Assembly: GCA_017979445.1 (NCBI GenBank)
Contig: CM030714.1
Location: 8,935,049-8,999,048, forward strand
Source: Akebia trifoliata
Taxonomy: Eukaryota > Streptophyta > Magnoliopsida > Ranunculales > Lardizabalaceae
Direction: 5' to 3'
DNA length: 64,000 bases
Numbering within the stretch: position 1 is the stretch's first letter; the number at the start of each line of letters is the position of its first letter. The translations under genes and the position numbers were made by a program. The notes beneath the pieces were generated by a model. It searched no databases and was not told the origin of the DNA. It worked only from the letters and a program-made list of their open reading frames with translations. Shown here in pieces: positions 1 to 12,138 of the stretch.

Positions 1-200
1 TCAGACCCTTACGCCATCACTTGTGGTTTGACATCTCTGATATCATCACCATCCTGCAATTTAGTCAACAAAGGTTGATATGTGTAGTCCTTTATGTTTG
101 AGTTTACTCTTGCCATATGTTGCTTACCTTTGGATTGTGCCGATTTACCTCTTCCCCCCCCCTCTTTCTGCTTAACTTTGACGATTTCGCTCCACTGCAG

Positions 201-3200
201 GTTCTTGTAATGACAGCTCAAATTCTGTTGAACATTCTTAGGCACAGCATAATAAAAATGGAAGCCATACACCTTCTTATTCTGGATGAGTGTCATCACG
301 CTGTGAAGAAGCATCCATATTCGTTAGTGATGTCTGAGTTCTATCATACAACACCAAAAGAGAAGAGACCAGCTGTTTTTGGGATGACGGCTTCTCCTGT
401 AAACTTGAAGGGTATGAGTTAATTCCGATGGTATCTAAGTTCTCATCTGTTAGAAAGCAAGTTAATGACTTCCTTGGCACCTCATCTACAGGGGCTTTAT
501 TTATTTATTTGTTTATTTTTTGTTTTGATAAGTAATGATATGTTTTAAATTATAAAAAAATAAGTACAACGGTTATGGGGTAGAAAAATTCTCTATTTAC
601 ATTTTTTCCTTGCAAGGGTTCTCTACTTATGTAATCTTTCCTCTTTTTCACCTCATAATTTACTTTTAGAATATAACATTATGTATCTATGTTGCTACCA
701 TTAACATTACTCTTGATTCTGTCCGAAACAGGTGTCTCAAGCCAAGAGGATTGCGCTATAAAGATTCGGAATCTTGAAAGCAAACTAGATTCCATTGTTT
801 GCACAATAAAAGACCGTAAGGAACTGGCGAAGCATGTTCCAATGCCCTCCGAAGTTGTGGTCGAGTATGACAAAGCAGCTAGCTTGTGGTCCCTGCATGA
901 ACAAATAAAACAAATGGAACAAGCAGTCGAAGAAGCTGCACATTCAAGTTCCAGAAGAAGTAAATGGCAATTTATGGGGGCTAGAGATGCTGGATCCAAA
1001 GAAGAACTACGCCTGGTTTATGGTGTTTCTGAAAGAACAGAGAGTGATGGAGCGGCTAATTTGATCCAAAAGTTGAGAGCAATTAACTATGCTCTTGGTG
1101 AACTGGGACAGTGGTGTGCTTACAAGGTAACATATGGGACACTTGCAGTAATCCATTTTTTTTGTCTCCTTTTTAATTGGATATTTGTTCAACAACTGAT
1201 TTATCTCATCCCATATTTTTCCTAGGTTGCGCATTCATTTTTGACGGCCTTACAGAATGATGAGAGGGCAAACTACCAACTTGATGTCAAGTTTCAAGAA
1301 TCATACTTAAATAAAGTTGTATCTCTTTTGCAATGCCAGTTGTCTGAGGGAGCTGCTTCTGATAAGGACGCAAAAGATATAGATGTGGAGAGTGACAATG
1401 CTCAGTGTGAGGGTGGCGTTGATGACATTGAGGAGGGGGAGCTCCCCGACAGTCATGGTGAGCATTACTAGTTGATCCTCTTTTGAAATCTATTTATTTG
1501 GTTGTATTGATTTCTTTACATGGTTGTATTTGAATCCGCTAATGGAACTAGTTCATGGAGTTCATATCCCAAATCATGATTAGTTGAACCGATACTTCTT
1601 TTATTTGTGCAGCTGGAAATTTTCTGCTTGCTATAACTAATATTGGAAAAGAGAATTGCTACTGTCTGTGTTAAGCTTTTGGATGTAGTTTTTTTGGACT
1701 TTGACAGCTACCATTGGGAATATTCCTTGCCTTCTGTTGCCCAGCACATTGCAATGATTTTCTTACCGTCATAAGGTGCATCTCTATTATTATAATGAGA
1801 GAAGGTTGAGTAGGGTATTGTCGACAAGAAATTCGTTCTAAAAAAACTGATAAATCAATATATGGTGCGATACAATTTACTAGGGTGTTTAAAAAAAAAA
1901 AAAAAACAATAATTCATGATTTTAATCTTCCACGTTTTCTAGGTCGTTTGCCGACTGTTTATTACTTTTCCACCCTTTCCCCTCTCTTTCTTCCTTAAAC
2001 CAAATGTGGAAAACTTAAATTGGCAAAAATCACGGTTTAGAACCAATCATGGAACACTGATATAATGATCGGATCCTTGATCATTCACCGTCGCCTGTAA
2101 TCTCATTTTAGGGTAGATGGTTGATCTGTTCATCTCCATCTACTGCAACAATGCAAGCTCTCTCTCTTGAAACAATTTTTCTCCAATTTTTTATTCCTTT
2201 GATACAGTTGGGGGTTATTCAGATTTGTATACTTTATGTGCTTTTAGGGGTGATGAAATGACCAAATTGCTACAGTTATATTTTTACTCATATTTTGGGA
2301 AGAAATAAAAGGTTTTTATCATGTCTTTGCTGCTGTGTTTTTTTTTTTTTTCATATCTTCATTCTTACTACCCTTTCTAACAGCTCAAATGGGCTTGAAC
2401 TGCAAATTGGTTGGGAATGCAATTGAGTTGGACTAGAGTAGGGCTAGACCTGGACATACAAAATTTAGAGTCCCAGCCCACCTAATTAATGCACCGAACA
2501 GGCCTGGGTTAGGTTATTGGTCCTGATTAAAAATTGACCCAGCCCATGGACACCGCTACAGACTACCTGCCATCACCCCTCTCTTCTCCATTCATTTCTC
2601 CACTATACAACATTGAACTCATGGGCTCCAAGCATCAAGTTTTAGAAAGGCCTTCTCCTATCTCCTGTTCCCAAGTTCACAAGACTTGTTCGCTTCCACG
2701 TTTGACTGGAAGGAGGAAAAAAACAGTTCTTTTCACAAGGGCATTATCTTCACCCTGGTTGGCACCTTCAATGCTTGATTCACTCATGACTGAACCTCTA
2801 TGATGCTTTTTCTCTCTTTGTTAAATCTCCCTACCTAACATTTGCTAACATATTCCTTTCTTTCTTCCATCCCATTGTGATACCCCAAAAAATAAACATT
2901 TCCCACTTGGCAATCGTGTTCTAATTCCAAAATTTATGTATACAAGTAACAGGTTTTTACCACATGTGGTCACATTTCGTTTCTCTGCTTGGCATCGTGG
3001 GCTGTTTTCCCAGTTCCGTCAAGTCGGCTTTGGAGTCTTGGTTGACGTGGGAATGTTCTTTCTTGTCTTCTAAACGGATTTTGTGGTTCTTGGCTCCTTT
3101 CGCAATTTGTTGGGATATTTGGACTCTTCGTAACCGTTGCATTTTTGAAGGAAAATAATTAACACTGGAGGGTTTAGTTCTTTCTATTCTGGAGCTCTTA

Positions 3201-6200
3201 TTTTCTTGGAGTAAGCTTTATAAGGTTTTTAAGGGGGTCTTTTTTTGAAGATTTTGTTGTAAGATGGGATAGGGTTTGTTTGTTGTTGTGAGAGTTTTGT
3301 TGCTTGTCTTTTGTTGTTTTGTTTTCTTCTCTTTGTTTCTGTTCTTTGTTTTGGGTTGGTTTTCTCGACCCCCCTTGTTTCTCTTTTCCTTAATAAAATT
3401 ATCTTTATCGATAAAAAAAAAAAATCTGACTTTCTTTTCATATTGATGTACTTTGTACAACATAGTTGTCTCTGGTGGAGAGCACGTGGATGTGGTTATA
3501 GGGGCAGCTGTAGCTGATGGTAAAGTGACTCCCAAAGTGCAGTCATTGATTAAAATACTTCTCAAGTATCAACACACGGAGGATTTTCGTGCAATTGTCT
3601 TTGTGGAGCGAGTAGTGGCTGCGTTAGTTCTCCCGAAGGTTGAAAACTACCTATGAATGTGGTTATAATACTTTTCTTGATTCCTTGGGCTCATACAACA
3701 AGTTCCTATTGTTGTGTTATTTTCTGGTAACTGTGCAGGTGTTTGCAGAGCTTCCATCTCTAAATTTTATTAATTGTGCATGTTTGATTGGACACAATAA
3801 TAGTCAGGAAATGCGCACATCCCAAATGCAGGACACAATAGCCAAATTTCGTGATGGCCGTGTATGTTTGAAAGTCAGATTCCTTAATTTCGTAACGCAA
3901 AGTTGTGTTGTTACTTTCATTTCTGAGGTTTTTTCTCTTCAAATTGATTGCATATTTCCAGGTGACATTATTAGTAGCCACAAGCGTTGCTGAAGAAGGG
4001 CTGGATATTAGGCAATGCAATGTTGTCATTCGCTTTGACCTTGCAAAAACTGTTTTGGCATATATTCAGTCTAGGGGCCGTGCAAGGAAGCCCGGGTCTG
4101 ATTACATATTGATGGTTGAGAGGTACTTGTGTCGAATCTGTTGATTTGTATTCTTTTTTTTATAATGATTTTGGCCTCATTACAGGTCGTAATGATGAAC
4201 AAACTAAATGTCCATTTGAATAATTTGAACGAGCTTTACATATGTTCTCCAGGGGAAATTTGTCACATGAAACATTCCTAAGAAATGCTAGGAATAGTGA
4301 GGAGACATTGAGAAAGGAAGCGATAGAGAGAACTGACCTTAGCCATCTTAAGGGTTCCTCAAGGTTAACTTCAGTGGATTCAACACCTGGTTCAGTGTAC
4401 CAGGTGGAGTCAACTGGTGCTATTGTGAGCCTAAATTCTGCTGTTGGACTTATACATTTCTACTGCTCCCAGCTACCTAGTGACAGGTGTGCATTCTATA
4501 ATTATATGTATGACAATTTCAATCAATAGAGGTTAACAGGTATTAATTAGCATATTTTATTTACTCAGGTATTCTATACTTCGTCCTGAATTTATTATGG
4601 AACGACATGAGAAGCCAGGGGGTTCCACTGAATATTCATGCAAGCTTCAGCTCCCCTGCAATGCACCATTTGAGAAGCTCGAGGGTCCTGTCTGCAGTTC
4701 AATGCGCCTTGCACAACAGGCATGCTAATATCCTGTTATGAAATTTGTTAGGAAATCTTATTTTTTCTATGCTTATATTTCCTTGAATAACACTTTCCTT
4801 ACATGGTAAGATTTTAAGTCTTGCTAAGAGTTGTTTTGTTCAAATGGATTACCAAATTGGCAGTCAAACACTACAGCCCTCTAGATTTCATGGAAAAACT
4901 CAGATCCAAAAACAAAACAAAACAAAACAAAAAAAAAAAAAAACAATTTTTCTTTGGAGCTTTATCCAAGGTTTTGAAAATGGATGGCTACTGAACTTCC
5001 ATGGAAGTCCCAAATTTAAAATTATAATTCAAAGGTGAAAATTTTGTTTTTATTTTTCAAAGTTCATAGAATTTTGTCCTCTACAACCCTGTGGGATTGG
5101 ATCATTATTTCTGGATGCCACTAGGTGAGGTCAACAACCCTTAGTAAGAGTTGAAATCTTACAAAGTTAGTAAGGCTAGCCGGATTCTAATTTCTTCGGT
5201 AGCTTACATCAAAGAATAACTTTTGTTTATTACGTTGTTTATTGTGTAGGCTGTTTGTTTGGCTGGTTGCAAGAAGCTTCATGAGATGGGGGCATTTACC
5301 GACATGCTCTTGCCAGACAAGGGAAGTGGGGAAGATGGAGAGAAGGCTGATCAGAATGATGAAGGAGAACCACTCCCTGGAACTGCAAGGCATAGAGAAT
5401 TCTATCCTGAAGGTGTTGCTGAAATTCTCAGGGTTAGTTCCTTCAGTTATCATCTCAAGCAGTATTTATCGATCTTTTGTCATGATGTAACAACTATTCA
5501 TTCTCTAGAAAAAAATTGTTCTTACAATTTGAGCAACCTGAAATTTCATTGATTCGGACTACACGATACATTATGCAATAAGGATACCTTATGTTCTAAG
5601 AAATTATCATCTCACATACTATGTCATACACATTTTAATTTATTTAAATATTTTGTTTTGAACTACTATTTATAGTACAAACCTGAGTTATTAATCACTA
5701 ATACTTGTTCCACATCACTCCAAATATTTCCGCATGGCATGTTTGGTGCCTTACTAATCCCATGAATGTTAGACACAGCCCCTGTTGAATCTATCCACCA
5801 AATATCATAATGATAGGTCATTCCTCACTGTTATATCTGAACATTTTCTCATAATGGGCTTGGAACACAATGCTTTACACTCTTTGGTCTGTTTATGAAG
5901 CTCATGATGAAAAATGGTCTATTCTAATGAATAGGAATCACTCATTGGGATGATTTTTGGTGGTGTTAGTTTACCTAAGGTTGGGCCAAACATTTATGGA
6001 TTCAATGTCCTGGAGAGTGCTATTTGGAGTTTACAAGTCATGTTTGCATTTCCGGGTCCAAACTCAATTTACACTTTTTTGTTTCCCTCTTTCCTCTTCT
6101 TCTTCCTCTTCCTCTTGAGACCTGAGATAATTGATGGTAAAAACCAAATATTAGTTCTTATTATTCTTTTTTTTTTTTTTTTGATAGATTACAAACTATT

Positions 6201-9200
6201 ATTTCTTCAGATATTGGATGCAATATAAATTAAAAAAAAAAATTTAACATATCAGTTTTTTCTCTAGGGATACTTCATGCAATGCACATGTAGATGTATT
6301 GTATATTATCAAGGAAGTATCATCGAGGTGATAAATAATAAATATATAGATGAAAAAAAAAAAAAAGAACAATAATGATAAACCGACTAAAAAAAAGATA
6401 CTTAAACTGATGTGGAATGTGCACAGAACCATATATATTTTTCCTTGTGTATCCAGGAAAAAAATCTATGGTTCTATGCACATGCCACGTCAGTTGAGTA
6501 TGTTTTTTTTTTTTTTATGGAGTCAATTTATCACGACTCTAAAATGAATGATCCATTTTGAACGATACAGGTCTTTCACAATGAGTAACCTCTTTATAAA
6601 TAATAAATGAATTCATAATCTACAAACACGGGCATAAGAATTGATCTCATGGGCACTATTCCTCAAGTAAAATCTATTATTATTATTTTTTTGATATAAA
6701 TATAGGTTGTACAATTAATTCTAGACATAGTATTAAATTTCAGTATATTTCCATTTTCACAAGTTTCAACTCGAAATTTAACTGACAATTTTTTTTTATT
6801 TTGTATATATTTCGGTGGAAATTTCTCTTCATTTCGAGAAATATTTCGATGACTAGTGAATTTCAGCCGAAATTATCATTTTTTAGGTATAAAAATACAA
6901 TATTCTGGTGGAAATATTTCGATGATTAGTAAATTTTGACCGAAATATTTTCTTTTTTGAAAAAAACTTATAATTGCTTTTAGAAAGAACTTGCAAATTG
7001 CCATAGTATTAAATTTCGACATATTTCCACGAAATATACCAAAATATTTTCATTTCCACAAGTTTTGACACGAAATTTAACCGACAATTTCTTTTTATAT
7101 ATATTTCGGTGAAAATCACTCTTCATTTCGAGAAATATTTCGATGAATAGTGAATTTCGGCCAAAATTATCATTTTTAGGTATAAAATTGCAACATTTTG
7201 ATGAAGTACATTTCGACCGAAATATCTTCTTTTTTGAAAAAAAACTTATAATTGCTTTTAGGAAGAACGTGTGCATTAAACATAGTATTTACCAATAAAA
7301 ATTGCATAGAACATTCATTCATTAATATAAATGAATTATGATTAGTTTATATATATATCATCTTATTTTGAAGTATTCTAAGCAGATTAGTACGTTTATA
7401 TAAGCACGCATACAATCAACCATGTTTCAATTAGTTGGATACATTAGCAATTTATTCATACTTCAAAAATAAAAGAAATATAATTACACATGAATGCAAT
7501 ACTTACTAGTTTCTTCATTTTAATGTCTTACATATTAAGTTGTATGTAGTTAATGCAACATTATTATTCTTATTTCCACTATCAGCCTCTCAATACATGT
7601 CCGTATGTGTAGCAAAACGTTGTGGATATTCAATTTCTCACTCCATATGGTAGTTTATTGTATTTTGATGACTTAATGAGTGTGTTTTAATACCTATTTT
7701 ATTGTTTCCTTCAGGGTTAATGAAAATTTTATCAATATTTCTGTCATTTCCAAAAATTGTATTCATTTCCACATTCATCGAAATATTTCCATTTCCAGAC
7801 TAACCAAAATAGACACTGAAATCGAAATTTAATACCTTGATTCTAGAACATTTGAACTTTGTCCATATTTCCAGCATGTTGTTGAAACTCACTATGGTCT
7901 TTATAGGGAGAGTGGATTTTATCTGGGGGAAATGTTTGCCCCAACTCTGAATTGGTTCATCTTCATGTGTATGCTGTTGACTGTGAGAACATCGGCTCTT
8001 CAAAAGATCCTTTCTTAACTCAAGTTTTAGATTTTGCGGTACTTTTTGGCAGTGAGCTGGATGCAGAGGTATGCTGTTCAATTGCTTCATAATTCTTGCT
8101 ATTTGAGGATGCGTTTTATATCTCTAACTAAATGTTGGTTATTAGGTTTTATCGATGTCGATGGATCTCTTTGTTGCTAGAACCATGATAACAAAGGCAT
8201 CTCTCGTCTACCGGGGACCCATAGATATTACGGAAACTCAGGTCATGGGTTGTTTACCTTCTTGAATGATCACTCAGTTGTAGAATTGTGTGTTATTAGC
8301 ATTCTGACAAAACAGTGGATTTTGTTTTTGTGCAGTTGGTCTCCCTGAAGAGCTTTCATGTGAGACTCATGAGCATTGTGTTGGATGTGGATGTTGAACC
8401 TTACAGCACTCCGTGGGATCTTGCAAAGGCGTATTTATTCGTCCCCGTGGTTGGTGAGAAGTGTGTAGATCCTATAAAAGAAATCGACTGGAGTCTTGTA
8501 GAAAAGATAATAGGGACAGAGGCATGGAACAATCCCCTTCAGAGGGCTCGTCCAGATGTATACCTTGGTACAAATGAGCGAACTCTTGGTGGAGACCGAA
8601 GGGAGTATGGGTTTGGAAAATTGCGTCATGGCATGGCTTTTGGACAGAAATCTCATCCCACATATGGTATTAGAGGGGCTGTTGCACAGTTTGATGTTGT
8701 GAAAGCTTCTGGATTGGTTCCTATTCGTGATGCCATGGAAAACCAGAATGAGGATGCGGCCCAAGGAAAATTGCTTATGGCTGATTCCTGCATTGATCAA
8801 GAAGATCTTGTTGGGAGAATAGTGACCGCTGCTCACTCGGGAAAGAGATTTTATGTGGATTCTGTGCGATATGATATGAATGCGGAGAACTCTTTCCCAC
8901 GGAAGGAGGGTTACTTGGGTCCTTTGGAGTACAGCTCTTATGCCGATTACTACAGGCAAAAGTATGACCCAATTCTATGTCATTCTTCTTTTATTATTCC
9001 AACTACTATACACCAAAATCTTAGGAGGTTCCTTTTTCTTTTCCTTTTTACATTTTTGGATGCTAGGTGTCTGATCTTTGCCTTCATCATTAATACAAGT
9101 AATGGACAACCACATTGCACCTGAGATGTCGTACATGAAGAAGCAAAATAACTGATCGCTATCTGTCAAAGAAGCAGTAAACTACTGTCAGATGGGGACA

Positions 9201-12138
9201 TATGTGGGCTCCACTCCCCATTTTTGAGCGACAGTGATCTACTAGTTCTTTGAAAAGATTGGGGAGAAGCTTTTGCTTCTTCATGTGCGACACAAAGGTG
9301 CATATGGTTATCCATTTCTGCTATGTTTTGTACAGATATGGAGTGGAATTGATCTATAAAAAACAGCCTCTATTGAGAGGGCGCGGTGTTTCATATTGCA
9401 AGAATCTCCTCTCTCCTCGATTTGAACATTCTGAAGGTAAGCTGTTACATTTCTTAATCATCCGTTTCATTTTTGAGTTTAACATTCACTTACACATCTT
9501 TCTAGCTACTGAGGTTTGCGGTACTTGTGCAATTTTTGGTGTGTAGCACATGAAGGTGACTCTGAAGAAACTCTTGACAAAACGTACTATGTCTTCTTGC
9601 CTCCTGAGTTATGTTTTGTACATCCTCTTCCGGGATCACTTGTTCGAGGTGCTCAAAGGCTGCCTTCAATTATGAGGAGAGTTGAAAGTATGCTTCTTGC
9701 AGTTCAACTGAAGGATACGATTAATTATCCTGTCCCAGCTTCTAAGGTATCATATTTTAAACAGGATCGATTTGCAGTTGAGGAGATTATGCTTCCCTTT
9801 TTTAGAGCTGCTATTGACACCCCAACTTTTACTTGTTACACCCCAATCTCTTAAATTATTTATCACACTCCAATTAAAGATTAAAACACACTCTTCAAAC
9901 AGTACAAAGGTTTGGGTCAAATTATAATCCCAACTTGACACTCGTTCCAACAATTTCAGTAGTTTACAATTATGATTAGGTTTGGCTCGTATAAAATCCA
10001 AAACCCAAACAATAAAAATCTGGCAAAAAAAGGAAAAAAACATGAGAGACCTTCTATTGGCACCCCAACTTTTACTTATCATCGACCATTCACTTATTTT
10101 CTTTATTTTTAATTGGGGTGTAATAAGTAAAAGTTGGGGTGCCAATAGCAGCTCCTTCCCCCGGCTGAGGATTTTTTTTTTTTTACAATTTAAATTGACG
10201 CATGTTACAGATCTTGGAAGCCTTGACTGCCGCATCATGTCAGGAGACATTCTGCTATGAAAGAGCAGAGTTACTGGGAGATGCTTACCTGAAGTGGGTT
10301 GTTAGTAGATTCCTTTTTCTCAAATATCCCCAGAAACATGAGGGTCAGCTTACTAGGATGAGACAGCAGATGGTGAGTAACATGGTACTGTACCATTATG
10401 CATTGAGTAAAGGACTCCAATCATATATCCAAGCAGACCGCTTTGCTCCATCTAGATGGGCTGCTCCAGGTGTGCTACCTGTCTTTGATGAGGATACCAA
10501 AGAAGCAGAGCCATCTTTATTTGGTCAGGAAAGCCCCTCTCGTGAGACTGATTCACGAAAGGTTCTCTATGATGATGCCTATGAAGATGACAACATGGAA
10601 GATGGTGAGGTCGAGAGTGATTCAAGCTGCTATAGAGTTCTATCTAGCAAGACACTGGCAGATGTTGTTGAAGCATTGATAGGTGTGTATTATGTCGAAG
10701 GTGGGAAGAACGCTGCACACCACTTCATGAAATGGATTGGGATTCAAGTGGAGTTTGATCCTAAGGAGATAGAAGGTACAAACAAACCATGTGATGTTCC
10801 CGAGAGCATACTAAGGAGTATCAACTTTGATGCTTTAGAAGGTGCTTTGAATATTAAATTCAATGATAGGGGTCTGTTGGTGGAGGCCATTACTCATGCT
10901 TCACGACCTTCATCCGGAGTCTCCTGTTACCAAAGATTGGAGTTTGTCGGTGATGCCGTCTTGGATCATCTCATTACAAAGCACTTGTTCTTCACGTATA
11001 CAGATTTACCTCCTGGTCGCTTGACCGATTTGCGAGCTGCTGCAGTCAATAATGAAAACTTTGCACGTGTTGCTGTTAAGCATATGCTCCATGTGCACCT
11101 TAGGCATGGATCAAGTGCCCTCGAATCCCAGGTACATCATTTATTTCCTAGTCTTGTAGATTTGGTTCTTGTGTTTTCGGAGTCCTGACCAACTGATTTG
11201 GTTATAATTTTCAGATTCGGGAATTTGTGAAGGATGTTCAAGATGAATTGTTGAAACCAGGGTTTAATTCCTTTGGGTTGGGAGATTGCAAAGCTCCCAA
11301 AGTACTTGGTGACATTATTGAATCCATTGCCGGTGCAATCTTTCTTGATAGCGGACGAAATACTTCCGTTGTCTGGAAGGTGAATTTAATTCTTCAGGCT
11401 TGCTGATTTAAGATATTTACGTAACAAATTTAATATCTTGGATTAGTTTTGACTTACTTTCCTTATTATTGTGATGTTTCCCCAGGTGTTCCAACCTCTA
11501 TTGCATCCTATGGTGACTCCCGAAACACTTCCTATGCATCCAGTTAGGGAACTTCAGGAGCGATGTCAACAACAGGCGGAAGGCTTGGAATACAAAGCCA
11601 CTCGGAGTGGAAATGTTGCTACTGTTGAGGTCTACATTGATGGTGTTCAAATTGGGATTGCTCAGAACCCACAAAAAAAAATGGCTCAGAAATTAGCAGC
11701 GAGGAATGCTCTTGTTGTTTTGAAAGATAAGGAAAAAGCTGAATCCAAGAAGGGTGAGGAGAATGGGAAGAAGAAGAATGGAAATCAAACATTCACTAGA
11801 CAGACCCTGAATGATATCTGCTTGCGGAGGCAGTGGCCGATGCCTCAGTATCGGTAAAACTTTACAACCCATCTTTTTCTTTTTGGCTATACACGCACTT
11901 GTAGAATTTATTTATTGATCATCCATCTAACATATCATGTTTTCACATCTTTAGGTGTATACATGAAGGTGGGCCTGCACATGCAAAGAGATTTACATAT
12001 TCAGTACGTGTGAATACCACCGACAGGGGATGGACAGATGATTGTGTGGGGGAACCTATGCCTAGTGTTAAGAAGGCCAAGGACTCAGCTGCAGTTCTTC
12101 TGTTGGAGCTTCTAAATGGATGGTATGGGCAGCCGTGA
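201..12138 (+). CDS. DCL1: DICER-LIKE 1 (RNase III, microRNA processing), 3' part
   Basis: Nuclear endoribonuclease that cuts primary and precursor microRNAs. Exons read: 201-411, 732-1126, 1226-1457, 3466-3638, 3739-3861, 3962-4122, 4253-4486, 4569-4719, 5250-5432, 7907-8068, 8146-8241, 8336-8961, 9336-9436, 9547-9746, 10211-11131, 11215-11379, 11486-11853, 11955-12138. They join into 1561 codons with no stop until TGA at 12136. Domains in order: helicase motif II DECHH (residues 29-33 of this part); helicase C-terminal lobe with [10 protein letters not shown] (exon 6); DUF283 dimerisation domain (exons 7-9); PAZ (exons 12-13); RNase IIIa with [12 protein letters not shown] (exon 15); RNase IIIb with [12 protein letters not shown] (exon 15) and [10 protein letters not shown] (exon 16); dsRBD1 (exon 17); dsRBD2 (exons 17-18). 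The E/D catalytic residues are present in both RNase III domains. The N-terminus and helicase motif I lie upstream of the window. Intron 8 begins with GC. The exon 14 start could be 9547 or 9556 (both in frame). Confidence 0.97.
2960..3424 (+). mobile_element. 5'-truncated LINE 3' end in DCL1 intron 3
   Basis: An open stretch (2964-3158) ends in [15 protein letters not shown]. This matches the C-terminal end of plant LINE ORF2 proteins, where ...RNxRIFEGK is typical after the reverse transcriptase. A T/G-rich 3' tail follows, ending in TAATAAAATTATCTTTATCG and a poly-A run (3412-3424). The 5' end is truncated. I could not find target-site duplications with confidence. Confidence 0.75.
4797..5182. 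mobile_element. MITE in DCL1 intron 8, related to a copy in LHY
   Basis: The ends are inverted: CCTTACATGGTAAGATTT (left) against the complement of AAATCTTACAAAGTTAGTAAGG (right), both continuing into a CTTGCTAAG/CTTAGTAAG motif. The interior shares several phrases in inverse orientation with 19249-19600 in the LHY intron, for example the segments around 'aaattggcagtcaaacac' and 'gaactttaaaaagttta'. A non-autonomous DNA element is the simplest reading. Confidence 0.6.
6407..6493. mobile_element. short hairpin repeat, TGTGCATAGAACCATAGAT family, copy in DCL1 intron 9
   Basis: The arms GTGCACAGAACCATATAT and ATCTATGGTTCTATGCAC are flanked by matching CTGATGTGG / CCACGTCAG. The loop is about 27 nt. 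Confidence 0.65.
6726..7280. repeat. two tandem units of about 277 bp in DCL1 intron 9
   Basis: Unit 1 is 6726-7001 and unit 2 is 7002-7280. Both begin CATAGTATTAAATTT and end with ...TTATAATTGCTTTTAG. A third start (CATAGTATT) follows at 7281. The units are dense in TTTCG/CGAAA motifs forming many short inverted repeats such as CGAAATATTTCG. Related motifs reappear near 7690-7830, just before exon 10. No coding content seen; it accounts for part of the 2.47-kb intron. Confidence 0.75.
8057..8155 (+). promoter_or_regulatory. miR162 target site split across DCL1 exons 10 and 11
   Basis: Bases 8057-8068 (CTGGATGCAGAG, end of exon 10) and 8146-8155 (GTTTTATCGA, start of exon 11) join on splicing into a 22-nt site. 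It is complementary to miR162 as I remember it, apart from one extra T that would bulge. Known from Arabidopsis: miR162 cleaves DCL1 mRNA at this codon position as negative feedback. The site exists only in spliced RNA because the 77-nt intron interrupts it. Confidence 0.9.
9100..9316 (+). ncRNA. long intronic hairpin in DCL1 (MIR838-like position)
   Basis: Intron 12 of this part (8962-9335) folds into one long stem-loop. Arms are about 9100-9198 and 9215-9316, with a loop of about 16 nt. The best block pairs 9127-9148 with 9271-9292 at 22 of 22 positions, one of them G-U. Further paired blocks lie at the base (9100-9121 with 9294-9316) and near the loop (TCAAAGAA, ACTGTC, ATGGGGA). If the Arabidopsis gene has two exons before the window start, as I infer, this is its intron 14, which encodes miR838. 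The 3' block starts TTTTGCTTCTTC, loosely like miR838. Expression is not shown. Confidence 0.65.
9805..10154. mobile_element. MITE with about 40-bp terminal inverted repeats in DCL1 intron 14
   Basis: The left end (9805-9844, GAGCTGCTATTGACACCCCA...) is mirrored by the right end (10115-10154, ...GGTGCCAATAGCAGCTC). A third, internal direct copy of the end motif starts near 10055. Much of the intron (9747-10210) is this element. A clear target-site duplication was not seen. Its arms could form a strong hairpin in the pre-mRNA, separate from the one in intron 12. Confidence 0.8.

Noticed and set aside
2534..2803. 89-codon open frame in DCL1 intron 3
   Set aside because: No recognisable domain, inside an intron, codon use unlike the neighbouring exons.
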